Shown here: positions 33,615-42,770 of the stretch, in pieces
Layout of the letters: each line of letters starts with the position of its first letter
Numbering within the stretch: position 1 is the stretch's first letter
Program-made: the position numbers and the translations under genes
From: Aquirufa beregesia
GTDB lineage: Bacteria > Bacteroidota > Bacteroidia > Cytophagales > Spirosomataceae
Direction: 5' to 3'
DNA: 64,000 nucleotides
Assembly (NCBI RefSeq): GCF_011090385.1
Contig: NZ_SEWW01000004.1
Coordinates: forward strand, 62,001 to 126,000
Notes under the pieces: model-generated
What the model was told of the DNA's origin: nothing
Databases searched by the model: none
Seen by the model: only the letters and a program-made list of their open reading frames with translations

Positions 33615-33768
33615 AGTTCCCAGAAATTTTGGAAGAAACATATAACTTGTGAACCGCCAATTTCTTGTAGGAATTATTTTAGAAATTGACTATTTGACGT
33701 TTTCAATTTCAATAACTCAATTGTTGATTCTAATTTTATATTTTCAGTGATTGGTTTAAATGTTCAAA

Positions 33769-36267
33769 TTAAGTAGTAGGGATTTCAATTGGCACCTCTA
33801 TCATATTTTTAACCGTTGTGTATAGTTCAACATCTTGTGCAGGAGTATCTAGTGAAACAATTAGTGAATACCGAGTTTGATTTTCTACTTTTCCTAAATG
33901 CTTTCTCTCACGCCACCAACCAATAACAGGATAAATAGCAATTTGATTACATGTTGCTAAATCTGCTGCCGTTCCTTCCCAAAAATCGGAATGAATTGAA
34001 CCATTGCTTCGGTTATTCGTTCCTATTGCCCAACGATTACTTCCTGCATTTCCGTTTACTTCTTCGTTTTCATCTCTTGCTGCAATGTTTACACGTTTTC
34101 TAAAATCATCTTCGCTTTCTCCAACATTATTAACATCAAAACGCAGACCGTGTGATTGATAACGATACTTATCTTTCCAACCAATTTCACCTGCACCCGG
34201 CTCAATAAAATAAGAAAGAGTAATTCTTAATTTAACACGAACTTCGCCCATACCTAACAATAAATTCCTTGGCCACGGAAGATTGAAAAAATGAATTTCG
34301 TTTGTTTCGGCTGTACTACTTACTTCTTTGAAATTAAACGGTTGAATGGTTTCCTGCGCTATGAATGTCAATGCGCTTTCCTGACTGTACAATGCACGGT
34401 CTAAATCGGGAATTCCAAAGCCAAAGGTTTTCAATAAGTTCCTGAAACTGGTTCTGTTGCCTTGTTGCACTTGCATTTGTGCAAGCATAGCTTGATTCCA
34501 ATTAGCTGAATGAACTATCAAACCTCGGATTGTTTCTGCCCAAGCGTTTGGATATTTGTAAGTAATTTTTGCAGCGAACCACGATGCCTGCGCAGCCGCA
34601 GCACTTGTGGCGTTAATGGTGTCAAATGGGTTTGTTTGGAATGAACTTGAGGTAGATAGTAATTCCAAATCCTCATGCGCTGTGACGCTATTATCGGGCG
34701 CTCTTAATAAATTTCCGCCTTCAAACACTACATCGGGCTTTACTGGCCACTTTCGTTCCCACATCAAAGAAGTTGAACTGTAAGGCGAAAGTTCTCCTTC
34801 ATTGGCAAGCGGTGTGTGACTTTGAAAATTGCTATCATTCACCTGAATTTTTTCGGTGTATGCTCCTGCAACAAGTGTATTCCAAGATTGAGCAGGATTT
34901 TGAACTGATGAAGTAAAGTTTGAATTGGGATAATTTCGCCACGATTCAAAATCACGGATATTACCAGCGGAAACAATTATCAATCGCTGATTTTCGCCCT
35001 CTCCAAAAGCTAAATTATCCATTGCTCCTGACCATGAAGATGGCCTGCCTTTGTCTGTATCTTCATGCGAAGTAACAGACATACAATAAACCAGAACCAT
35101 ATTAGGGTTTTGAATTTCAGCCCTTGCAATTCCTTGTGAAGTTATATCGCCCCACAATTCTTTTGGAGTTTGTACCTGATTGGGGCGGGGTAGGATTTTT
35201 ACGGAACAAAGTTTATGCGTTAGAAGCACTACATTGGCAGAAACAAGCACTTGTTCAATTTGGCCATATCCTGCGATGCCCGCCATTAGCGTTCCGTGTC
35301 CTGCTCTTGGCTCGTGGTCATCTGTTCCCCAAGCGTTATCAACTGTTAGTGTATTCGTATCGTCAATAATTGATTGTAATAACTGATGCCCGTTATTTAC
35401 ACCTGAATCTAAAAGGCAGATTTTTACGTTGCTTTCAACAAGTTGAATTCTATTTAATAAATCATCAACCCAAGCCTGTTGTCCAACCCTGCTTTCGTTT
35501 ACCCAAAATCCTGCGGGTTCTTGCCCTGCTCGAAACTCTGCCAGCAAATCGCTTCGCAACATAAGCTCAATTAATTGCTCTCGATTTGCATTAACAAGTA
35601 AAACGGCTCTTTCAGGAAATATGATGCTGTTGTGTTTAACTTCAATGCCAATACTTTCAAGTGTTGTAAGAAACTGTGCAATTTGTTCCTGCTCTTGGTT
35701 TTCTTTTGTATTTACGTTTAGCCACGCTTCGCACCATTTCGCATTGTCTGTTGGAATGTGTTGAGGATTATCTGTCCATAATCCTTCCAACAAAGCAATG
35801 CTTACGTCTTCAATACTATTGACCAAAGGAGCATTTTTAGGGTCTCCTTTTTGGGTTTCTTCCTGCTGATATTTTTGAATTTTGGAGATGAAGTGCCCCT
35901 CTTTTCCATTGGGAACATAAACCGTTGCCCGTATTTGTGTTTGATTTTCACCAACGAGAATTTCTTTTATGTTCAATAACCGGATGCCTTTTCTAAGGTC
36001 TTCCAAACTTTTGGTAATCAAATCTTGGTCGGCAGCACTCGTAAAAGTAATATATGTTCCTTCTCTTGTGGAAATTTGTTCTGCACTACGTTGTTGTTGA
36101 AGTAGTTCTTTTGTTTGCCAAATGGCATCAAACTGACTTAAAAGTTTTTGACCTTGGATTGCTCTATCACGTAAAGGAATACGTGGTTTTGCACCAATTC
36201 TTGAAGGCGCTCTATAATTTTCACTGTTTACAATTCCTGAAATAAAGATGTGATTGTATAATGCCAT
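33769..36267 (-). CDS. Intracellular S8 (subtilisin-like) peptidase, partner of AAA ATPase
   Basis: This is an 832-residue protein with no signal peptide or membrane segment, so it should act in the cytoplasm. The first 280 residues are a family-specific N-terminal region. The S8 catalytic domain follows: D287 in KICLLDSGVNNGH, H324 in RAGHGTLMAGIAGYG, oxyanion asparagine N436 in IVSAGN, and S555 in NATSAAAAQASW. All key residues are present, so it is probably active. A beta-rich C-terminal region of about 200 residues ends the protein. It lies nine bases downstream of an AAA ATPase gene, forming a two-gene module in an accessory island next to a toxin-antitoxin pair. A defence or regulated-proteolysis role is inferred, not shown. 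Confidence 0.85.
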   Translation of the reverse strand: MALYNHIFISGIVNSENYRAPSRIGAKPRIPLRDRAIQGQKLLSQFDAIWQTKELLQQQRSAEQISTREGTYITFTSAADQDLITKSLEDLRKGIRLLNIKEILVGENQTQIRATVYVPNGKEGHFISKIQKYQQEETQKGDPKNAPLVNSIEDVSIALLEGLWTDNPQHIPTDNAKWCEAWLNVNTKENQEQEQIAQFLTTLESIGIEVKHNSIIFPERAVLLVNANREQLIELMLRSDLLAEFRAGQEPAGFWVNESRVGQQAWVDDLLNRIQLVESNVKICLLDSGVNNGHQLLQSIIDDTNTLTVDNAWGTDDHEPRAGHGTLMAGIAGYGQIEQVLVSANVVLLTHKLCSVKILPRPNQVQTPKELWGDITSQGIARAEIQNPNMVLVYCMSVTSHEDTDKGRPSSWSGAMDNLAFGEGENQRLIIVSAGNIRDFESWRNYPNSNFTSSVQNPAQSWNTLVAGAYTEKIQVNDSNFQSHTPLANEGELSPYSSTSLMWERKWPVKPDVVFEGGNLLRAPDNSVTAHEDLELLSTSSSFQTNPFDTINATSAAAAQASWFAAKITYKYPNAWAETIRGLIVHSANWNQAMLAQMQVQQGNRTSFRNLLKTFGFGIPDLDRALYSQESALTFIAQETIQPFNFKEVSSTAETNEIHFFNLPWPRNLLLGMGEVRVKLRITLSYFIEPGAGEIGWKDKYRYQSHGLRFDVNNVGESEDDFRKRVNIAARDENEEVNGNAGSNRWAIGTNNRSNGSIHSDFWEGTAADLATCNQIAIYPVIGWWRERKHLGKVENQTRYSLIVSLDTPAQDVELYTTVKNMIEVPIEIPTT

Positions 36268-36276
36268 TCTGTCAAA

Positions 36277-37230
36277 TTATTTGTGGTACGCTGCATTACG
36301 ATCTTTGATTGTTCTAAGAATTAATTGATTGTTCATTGGCTGCTTTTCATTCAAGATAGTTTCTTTGATGGCATCTATGCATGCAAGTGATATTTCAGCA
36401 TGGCTCAAGCCGTTTATGTTGGGCAACAGGTCGTCAAATTTTATTTTTTTGGTGAATTGTACAAGCCTGTTTTTCAGCAATGCACGTTTTTCGTCTATAC
36501 TTGGCAGGTTGTATAAAATTACATCGTCAAACCTTCGGAAAAGAGCTTGGTCTAAAAGAGCTTTATTATTGGTGATAGCAATGATTAGGCTTTCGGAATT
36601 GTCCCGTTCAATGAATTGAAGAAATGAATTTAATACCCTTCGCATTTCGCCAACATCATTATCTCTGCTGCGTTCACCACCAATGGCATCAAATTCATCA
36701 AAAAGATAAACGCCCTGTCTGTGCTCTATTAAATCAAACACTTGGCGTAATTTAGCACTTGTTTCGCCCATAAATTTTGTCACCATTTTATCCATTAGAA
36801 TGGTGTAAAGCGGTAAGTTCAATTCATTGGCAATGATTGAAGCGGTGAGAGTTTTCCCTGTTCCCGGAGGACCAGAAAGTAAAATTTTTCTTCTGTTCTC
36901 TAGATCGTGCTTACGCAATTTATCACGCTGAACAAATTCTGAAATTATTCTATTGATTTTGGATTTGATATCTTCTGATGCAATCATATCCGCAAGATTT
37001 ACAGCAGGTACATTTTCTAAAATCAATCCTTGTAAATCTGAAGCAAAAGCTTTTGTTTTGTTTTTTGCCTCCTTAGTCTTGTCTATAATATTTTTTATCT
37101 CATTAGCTACAAGCGTATGTCCTAATTTGGCTTCATGTGCAGCGATTTGCAAAGCCATAGTCGTGAACCGTTCTGGCTCATTGTTGTAATGAGATTTGAT
37201 TAACGATACTATGTAGTCTGCTTTTGCCAT
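36277..37230 (-). CDS. AAA ATPase, partner of the S8 peptidase
   Basis: This is a 317-residue classical AAA protein. It has a short helical N-terminal region (1-110), Walker A G120-P-P-G-T-G-K126-T, Walker B YLFDEFD (D178, E179), and an arginine-finger region DQALFRRFDD as in FtsH/katanin-type ATPases. No protease domain is fused. The downstream gene supplies one (S8 type), nine bases away, so the pair may work like a bipartite ATP-dependent protease or an ATPase sensor with a protease effector. The start ATG at 37230 is preceded by a 212-base AT-rich gap containing the island edge, and its promoter should be there. Confidence 0.9.
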   Translation of the reverse strand: MAKADYIVSLIKSHYNNEPERFTTMALQIAAHEAKLGHTLVANEIKNIIDKTKEAKNKTKAFASDLQGLILENVPAVNLADMIASEDIKSKINRIISEFVQRDKLRKHDLENRRKILLSGPPGTGKTLTASIIANELNLPLYTILMDKMVTKFMGETSAKLRQVFDLIEHRQGVYLFDEFDAIGGERSRDNDVGEMRRVLNSFLQFIERDNSESLIIAITNNKALLDQALFRRFDDVILYNLPSIDEKRALLKNRLVQFTKKIKFDDLLPNINGLSHAEISLACIDAIKETILNEKQPMNNQLILRTIKDRNAAYHK

Positions 37231-37390
37231 TTGAAATCAAAATTACGATTTTTATTTACCATTTAAACCTATTTTTAATAATATGCATTGTTGGTTTCTT
37301 AATGTTTTAATCAGTAGGTTTTGAATTATTTAGTCACCTGATTTTTTTTTCTTAGTAAGAAATAGTTACTTTTTTAAGTCGCCATGTTTT

Positions 37391-37436
37391 CCAAGCCACA
37401 TTTTTTTCATTCATAACACTAATCCCTAATAACTAA
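37391..37436 (-). repeat. Island-edge inverted repeat, right end
   Basis: Read on the reverse strand, this matches 31331-31382, including the exact TAGGGATTAGTGTT block. It lies seven bases beyond the stop of the MoxR-like gene, so both edges of the island fall immediately after the stop codon of a core gene. Confidence 0.65.
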
Positions 37437-37442
37437 CACCTA

Positions 37443-38885
37443 TCAAAGCAGATCCTTAAACTGATACCCTTCCGTAATTCTTTCCTTGCTTAATTTTTGG
37501 TATTCGGCTAATCCCCAAAGGACTAGTTCTTTCATGAAATAACGGTCTTCTTTTTTGACTTTGGGGATGTATTTCTTTAGTAAATCATCCAAAGGTTTGA
37601 TGGAGTCTAAGCTGCTTTGGTATTCTGAATCCGAGCAATCATCCGTAATCACCACGCCGCCTTCCGTAAAGATGTATTCCAAAAGCGGGTTGTAAGGACT
37701 GACCAAATCTTTTTTGTGCAGCTTTTCTATCTTAGGGAAATAGTTCGGGAAAAAATGGTGCACTGCCTGGCTAATCAATTGTTGAGCTACTTCTGCCGCT
37801 CCTTCTTGTTCTCCTTCATAGACCAGCTCCACCTTTCCTGTGATGGAAGGAACGATTCCCATAAAATCCGACAATCGTAAGGTGGTATGATCATCTCCGG
37901 CACGTAGGGAACGTCTTTCGGCAGCACTCATCAGGTTTTCTAAGGCGGTAATGCTCATACGCGCACTAACACCACTTTTGGCATCTACAAACTCACTATC
38001 TCTCGCCACAAAACTGATTTGCTCCAAAATATCCATGGCCAATTCAGGAACATAGACGCGGTCTTTTTGTTCTTTTTCCAGCTTGGCTTCTTGGGCCGTA
38101 ATGGTTTTGGCAATTTCGATACTCTCTGGATAATGCGTTAAGATTTGAGATCCAATACGGTCTTTCAATGGAGTTACGATGCTTCCACGATTGGTATAAT
38201 CTTCAGGGTTAGCCGTGAAAATGAATTGCAAATCCAAGGGCATGCGCAATTTGAAGCCTCGGATTTGTATATCACCTTCTTGTAAAATATTGAACAAGGC
38301 CACTTGGATACGGGCTTGTAAATCGGGCAATTCATTGATGACGAAAATACAGCGATTGGCCCGAGGAATCATACCAAAATGTATTACTCGGTCATCGGCA
38401 TATGACAACTTCAAATTAGCAGCTTTGATGGGGTCCACATCCCCAATCAAGTCGGCCACGGTCACATCAGGAGTGGCTAGTTTTTCGAAGAAACGGTCAT
38501 CACGGTGCAACCAAGAAATAGGCGTAGCATCGCCTTTTTCGGCTATCAAATCTTTGGCAAACCGAGAGATGGGCTGAAAAGGGTCATCATTGATTTCTGA
38601 ACCACTAACAAAGGGAATATATTCATCCAAAAGGCTGACCATCAAACGTGCTAAGCGCGTTTTAGCCTGTCCACGTAGTCCTAGCAGGTTGATGTTGTGT
38701 CGCGATAAAATAGCTCTTTCTAATTCAGGAATAACGGTATGTTCAAAACCATGCACTCCTTCAAATGGCGTTTGTCCCGCTTTGATTTTAGCAATCAAAT
38801 TTTGTCTTAATTCATCTTTGATGCCTCTGCTGGTATATCCTGATTTTTTTAGCTCTCCTAAAGTGGCAATTGTGTTCATTGGCAT
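37443..38885 (-). CDS. MoxR/magnesium-chelatase-like AAA+ ATPase
   Basis: This is a 480-residue AAA+ protein of the MoxR/Mg-chelatase clade. The Walker A is G69-L-R-G-Q-A-K75-T, with Ala in place of the last Gly of GxGKT. The helix-2 insertion region follows, and Walker B is at NRCIFVINELPDLQ, where the acidic pair reads N-E. FTANPEDYTNRGSIVTPLKDRIG is the sensor 1 region. MoxR ATPases act as chaperones with VWA partners. Here a VWA protein gene lies six bases upstream in the same operon. Start: ATG at 38885 or the second ATG at 38879, which lacks only two residues. The gene borders the accessory island. Confidence 0.88.
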   Translation of the reverse strand: MPMNTIATLGELKKSGYTSRGIKDELRQNLIAKIKAGQTPFEGVHGFEHTVIPELERAILSRHNINLLGLRGQAKTRLARLMVSLLDEYIPFVSGSEINDDPFQPISRFAKDLIAEKGDATPISWLHRDDRFFEKLATPDVTVADLIGDVDPIKAANLKLSYADDRVIHFGMIPRANRCIFVINELPDLQARIQVALFNILQEGDIQIRGFKLRMPLDLQFIFTANPEDYTNRGSIVTPLKDRIGSQILTHYPESIEIAKTITAQEAKLEKEQKDRVYVPELAMDILEQISFVARDSEFVDAKSGVSARMSITALENLMSAAERRSLRAGDDHTTLRLSDFMGIVPSITGKVELVYEGEQEGAAEVAQQLISQAVHHFFPNYFPKIEKLHKKDLVSPYNPLLEYIFTEGGVVITDDCSDSEYQSSLDSIKPLDDLLKKYIPKVKKEDRYFMKELVLWGLAEYQKLSKERITEGYQFKDLL

Positions 38886-38891
38886 GTGGCT

Positions 38892-40010
38892 TTATTTAAT
38901 GCGTTTTTTTCGATTCGTTTCGTAGTCTTCAAAGATCATTTCTCCCAATCCTTTTAATCCGGTATAAAATGCTTTTCCTTGATTGGCTTGGGTAAATTCA
39001 TTCACAAAGCGTTGAAGATATTGATCTCGCGCAATCATGAAGGTGGTGATGGGAATATGTAATTTTCGGGCTTGCTGAGCCTGAGTATAGCATTTATCAA
39101 CAATGTATTCATCGAGGCCATTGCTATTCATGTAATATTCGCCGTTGGGCAATTTGACACAGCTTGGCTTACCGTCGGTAATCATAAAGATCTGTTTGTT
39201 GGTATTTCTTTTTCTTCTCAAAATATCCATGGCCAACTGTAAACCAGCTACCGTGTTGGTATGGTAGGGCCCCACTTTGAGATAGGGCAAATCTTTGATG
39301 GAAATACTCCAGGCATCATTCCCAAAAACCAAAATATCCAAGGTGTCTTTAGGATAACGTGTGGTAATGAGCTCGGCTAAAGCCATGGCTACTTTTTTGG
39401 CAGGAGTAATGCGGTCTTCTCCATACAAAATCATGCTATGACTGATGTCAATCATTAGCACGGTACTCATTTGAGATTTATGTAGGGATTCCTCCACCAC
39501 CAAGTCCTCTTCACTTAATTGGAATTGGTCCATGCCGTGGTTGATTTGGGCATTTCTCAAACTTTCTGTCAAAGATATTTTTTCTAAACTATCCCCAAAA
39601 CGATACTCCCGAAACTCGCCGGTATGTTCATCGCCGCTACCCGGATGTTTACTTTTATGATTCCCAGAACCACTGCGTTTCAAGTCGCCAAAAATAGTAT
39701 CTAAGGCTTGTTGTCGAATGGCTCTTTCTGTTTTGGCAGTAATGCCTAAACCCGAACTTCCGTCCTCTTTGGTTTCATCACGGATATAGCCTCTTTTTTT
39801 CAGGTCTTCAATAAAATCGTCGATGGTATAGGCCTCATCCGTCAGTTGATATTCTTTATCTAATTCCCGAAGCCAGTCGAGAGCTTCATCCAAATCACCG
39901 GAAGTATGAACAATCAATTCTTTGAAAATCGCAAAAAGCTTATCGAAAGGGCTCTGATTCTCAGGCTCATAGAGTTTAAAATAGAAAGCTCTTTTATTTT
40001 CTTGACTCAT
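38892..40010 (-). CDS. VWA-domain protein, partner of the MoxR-like ATPase
   Basis: This is a 372-residue cytoplasmic protein. The N-terminal half is charged and includes a glycine/serine/lysine-rich linker (about residues 110-135). The C-terminal half is a von Willebrand A domain with the MIDAS motif D-I-S-H-S in VLMIDISHSMILYGED, then ILVFGNDAW and FMITDGKPSC, which supplies the later metal-site aspartate. VWA proteins paired with MoxR-type ATPases help insert metals or remodel complexes. The target here is unknown. It is first in the operon, six bases before the ATPase gene. Confidence 0.88.
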   Translation of the reverse strand: MSQENKRAFYFKLYEPENQSPFDKLFAIFKELIVHTSGDLDEALDWLRELDKEYQLTDEAYTIDDFIEDLKKRGYIRDETKEDGSSGLGITAKTERAIRQQALDTIFGDLKRSGSGNHKSKHPGSGDEHTGEFREYRFGDSLEKISLTESLRNAQINHGMDQFQLSEEDLVVEESLHKSQMSTVLMIDISHSMILYGEDRITPAKKVAMALAELITTRYPKDTLDILVFGNDAWSISIKDLPYLKVGPYHTNTVAGLQLAMDILRRKRNTNKQIFMITDGKPSCVKLPNGEYYMNSNGLDEYIVDKCYTQAQQARKLHIPITTFMIARDQYLQRFVNEFTQANQGKAFYTGLKGLGEMIFEDYETNRKKRIK

Positions 40011-40158
40011 GTGATGGTGAAAGGAAGCTTAATGGTAACGCTAATCTAGGCTTTTCTGTTTCAAAAATTTTAAAATTAAGGGAATGAGCTTGAATTCGCT
40101 CTTTTAAAGTTTTTAAAGCCACTTGAATTCCATATTTTTACTAGGCAAAATTAAACCT

Positions 40159-40914
40159 ATGACCGTAGAAAAATTTCTTCAAATAGCTTTTAGTATTGGT
40201 AGTCGATATTATTTAGTAGCAGGAGCTTATTTCTTGATTTTCTATGTTCTTTTCAAAAAGGGATTTGCCAGCAAAAAAATACAAACAGCTTATCCCAAAT
40301 TAAACGATTACTTACGTGAAATAGGGTATTCTCTAGGAACCATCATCCTTTTTGCTGCAGTCCCCATTTTCATTGTTCAAAATCCTGCTGTTCGGCCATA
40401 TACGACCTTATACGACCGGATGGATGACATGGGCTGGGGATATTATTGGTTTGCCTATTTGCTGATGTTTTTGATGCACGATACCTATTTTTATTGGGCT
40501 CATCGAATCATGCATCATCCTATTATTTTTAAATGGGTGCATAAAGTCCATCATTTGTCTACCAATCCCTCTCCATGGGCCGCCTATGCCTTTCATCCAT
40601 TGGAGTCCGTCGTAGAAACGGGCGTTTTTGTGCTATTTGTCTTTACGATTCCCATACATCAAAGTCACTTATATTTGTTTTTCTTTTTTTCCATTATTTA
40701 CAATGCCTATGGACATTTGGGTTGGGAATTGTATCCATCCGGATTTTCGAAATCTTGGATTGGCAAATGGATTAATACCTCGGTAAGTCATAACCAGCAT
40801 CATAAATATTTTAAGGGGAATTATGGCTTGTATCTCTTGTTTTGGGACCGTGTGATGGGGACATTGAGGGAAGATTATGATACCGCTTTTGAAAAAGTAA
40901 AACAGAAACAATAA
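40159..40914 (+). CDS. Sterol desaturase/fatty acid hydroxylase family membrane protein
   Basis: This is a 251-residue integral membrane di-iron enzyme. The histidine clusters are complete: HDTYFYWAHRIMHH, HKVHHLSTNPSPWAAYAFHPLE, and HNQHHKYFKGNYGLYLLFWDRVMGT near the C-terminus. Four to five membrane segments lie around them. The family hydroxylates or desaturates lipids; the substrate in Bacteroidota may be a fatty acid, carotenoid or sphingoid-like lipid, and cannot be chosen here. I use the ATG at 40159; upstream in-frame TTG codons are not supported. A phosphoesterase gene begins nine bases downstream. Confidence 0.9.
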   Translation: MTVEKFLQIAFSIGSRYYLVAGAYFLIFYVLFKKGFASKKIQTAYPKLNDYLREIGYSLGTIILFAAVPIFIVQNPAVRPYTTLYDRMDDMGWGYYWFAYLLMFLMHDTYFYWAHRIMHHPIIFKWVHKVHHLSTNPSPWAAYAFHPLESVVETGVFVLFVFTIPIHQSHLYLFFFFSIIYNAYGHLGWELYPSGFSKSWIGKWINTSVSHNQHHKYFKGNYGLYLLFWDRVMGTLREDYDTAFEKVKQKQ

Positions 40915-40923
40915 ACCTATCTT

Positions 40924-41844
40924 ATGAAATTATTATTCACCTTATTTTTCAGCCTTTTACTGGGTTTCAGCAGCATTGCTCAAAACAAAAAATTTGATTT
41001 TATCGCCTTTGGGGATATGCCTTATAAATTGCCAGAAGATTATGGTCGATTTGAAGGAGTGATTAAAAAAATCAATCAAGAAAAGCCGGTTTTTAGTGTC
41101 CATGTGGGGGATATAAAATCAGGATCTACTCCATGTTCTACGGAGTACTTTTATAAAATCCATCGGTATTTTGAGACATTTGATCAGCCATTGGTCTATA
41201 CACCTGGTGATAATGAATGGACGGATTGTCACCGTAAAGCTGCGGGAGAATATGATGCCAATGAGCGATTGAAGGAGCTGAGAAAAGTATTTTTTGCTAA
41301 GAAAGAGAGCTTTGGAAAGAAGAAAATAAAACTGGTTTCTCAGTCGGAAAATCTAGCCTTTGCTAACTATGTAGAAAACAATGCTTGGGAATATGGCGGG
41401 ATACAGTTTGCCACGATACACTTAGTAGGGTCCAACAATAATTTGAAAGGAGCCAATGCCGATAACACGGAATTTAATGAGCGGGAAAAGGCCAATCAAG
41501 CGTGGTTGGAAGAAGTTTTTGCGAAGGCAAATTCAAAAATGGGCTTGGTCTTTTTCACCCAAGCAGATATGTTTTACCACGGAGCTGTTCCCACAGGATT
41601 TACCCAAATCGTGGAAAAGTTGACGGCCTTAACAAGGGCTTATGGAAAACCTGTTTTATGGATCAATGGAGATTCTCATCGCTTGCTGATTGAGAAGCCA
41701 TTATTGATGCCAGATAAAAAATCCACAATTTTGAATTTTACGCGTTTGCAGGTTTTTGGTGAGGCAGATATGGAAGCCGTGAGGGTAAAAGTTGACCCGA
41801 AATCCTCCCAATTGTTTTTGTTTGAACAATTGATGGTCGACTAA
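40924..41844 (+). CDS. Secreted calcineurin-like metallophosphoesterase
   Basis: This is a 306-residue exported protein (signal peptide to about residue 20, SIAQ). The metallophosphatase order is visible: FDFIAFGDMPY (D31), SVHVGDIKSG, YTPGDNEWTDCHR (GDNE/H-type block), and WINGDSHRLLI at the end. The central histidine blocks are less standard. The substrate is unknown. The stop TAA at 41842-41844 overlaps the stop of the convergent SGNH gene by four bases. A strong terminator for this gene lies inside that neighbour. Confidence 0.8.
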   Translation: MKLLFTLFFSLLLGFSSIAQNKKFDFIAFGDMPYKLPEDYGRFEGVIKKINQEKPVFSVHVGDIKSGSTPCSTEYFYKIHRYFETFDQPLVYTPGDNEWTDCHRKAAGEYDANERLKELRKVFFAKKESFGKKKIKLVSQSENLAFANYVENNAWEYGGIQFATIHLVGSNNNLKGANADNTEFNEREKANQAWLEEVFAKANSKMGLVFFTQADMFYHGAVPTGFTQIVEKLTALTRAYGKPVLWINGDSHRLLIEKPLLMPDKKSTILNFTRLQVFGEADMEAVRVKVDPKSSQLFLFEQLMVD

Positions 41845-42770
41845 GGAGCGAGCAAAGCTTCTATTTGTTTGTCTATTTCTAAAGATAAAGCTAGGGCTTC
41901 CATCAATGGAAGCCCTTTTTTCATTTCTGGGCGAAGATGTCCTGTGGAACTAAGCCATGCATCTTTCATGATATTATGCCGTTTGACGACCAATTGATAA
42001 AAGGTATTGGGGTCTTTGATGGGTGATAAAGCATCCGTAATGGATGGAAAATGGTGTATGTTTTTTTGACCTAAATAGGTTAAAATGTATTGGGCCATCA
42101 TCCAATGTCCCCATTCGCCAGGATGTACCCCATCTTTGGCTAATGCAAAATTCGGATCTGTTTTTTGCTGAGCGGTTTGGAAATCCTGCATAGGAAAATG
42201 GACATCAATCACCTCCCAAGATTTTTGTTGGAGTAACCATTCCGAATAGCGATCCAGGACTTGCGCATAGCCTGGCTTCTTCCCTTTTGTTTCATCAAAG
42301 GGTGCGGGTGTTAGGTGAATGATTTTGGAACCTCGAGCCTCAATTTGGGCATGCAACCATAGGATACCATCTTTGAATTTTTGAAATCGAAGCGAGTCAA
42401 GAGGGAGGTAAATGCCATCATTCATGCCATAGGAAGCAAAGACGATATCGGGTTGGGTTTGTAAAAGAACCCGATCTAATCGTTCATGCAGGTCGGGTCT
42501 AGGAAATCGTCCATCGGCATGGCCTTCTTCCGACAAGCCTGAGACCGTTTCACTGGGTAAACCCACATTGATGAATTCAATTTTTTGTTGGGGGAAATGG
42601 GCCTTATGGTAGGCTTCTATGGCTTGGACATATCCAGCGGCATAGGTGATGCTATTCCCTAGAAAAAGGACCCGTTTGACGGAGGCATCAAATAAGGGAG
42701 TTTGCGCCTGAGCTATGGAACATAGGAGAAGGAGACAAGCAAGTAGTCCATGAGTCTTTTTCTGCCTCAT
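41841..42770 (-). CDS. Secreted SGNH/GDSL hydrolase
   Basis: This is a 309-residue exported hydrolase (signal peptide to about residue 22, AQAQ). SGNH blocks: nucleophile in VLFLGNSITYAAGY, glycine in NVGLPSETVSG, asparagine in FASYGMNDGIY, and the Asp-His pair in KDGVHPGEWGH. This is a complete set, unlike the other SGNH protein at 12969. It likely removes acyl groups from carbohydrates. It overlaps the DUF1080 gene by four bases (ATGA, 42767-42770), so the two form a unit. Its own 3' coding end contains a forward-strand terminator. Confidence 0.85.
   Translation of the reverse strand: MRQKKTHGLLACLLLLCSIAQAQTPLFDASVKRVLFLGNSITYAAGYVQAIEAYHKAHFPQQKIEFINVGLPSETVSGLSEEGHADGRFPRPDLHERLDRVLLQTQPDIVFASYGMNDGIYLPLDSLRFQKFKDGILWLHAQIEARGSKIIHLTPAPFDETKGKKPGYAQVLDRYSEWLLQQKSWEVIDVHFPMQDFQTAQQKTDPNFALAKDGVHPGEWGHWMMAQYILTYLGQKNIHHFPSITDALSPIKDPNTFYQLVVKRHNIMKDAWLSSTGHLRPEMKKGLPLMEALALSLEIDKQIEALLAP
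41893..41921 (+). terminator. Strong terminator embedded in the convergent SGNH coding sequence
   Basis: Arms 41893-41903 (AGGGCTTCCAT) and 41906-41916 are perfect complements separated by two bases, and a run of six T follows (41916-41921). It lies about 50 bases past the stop of the phosphoesterase gene, inside the last 30 codons of the reverse-strand gene. Confidence 0.85.
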
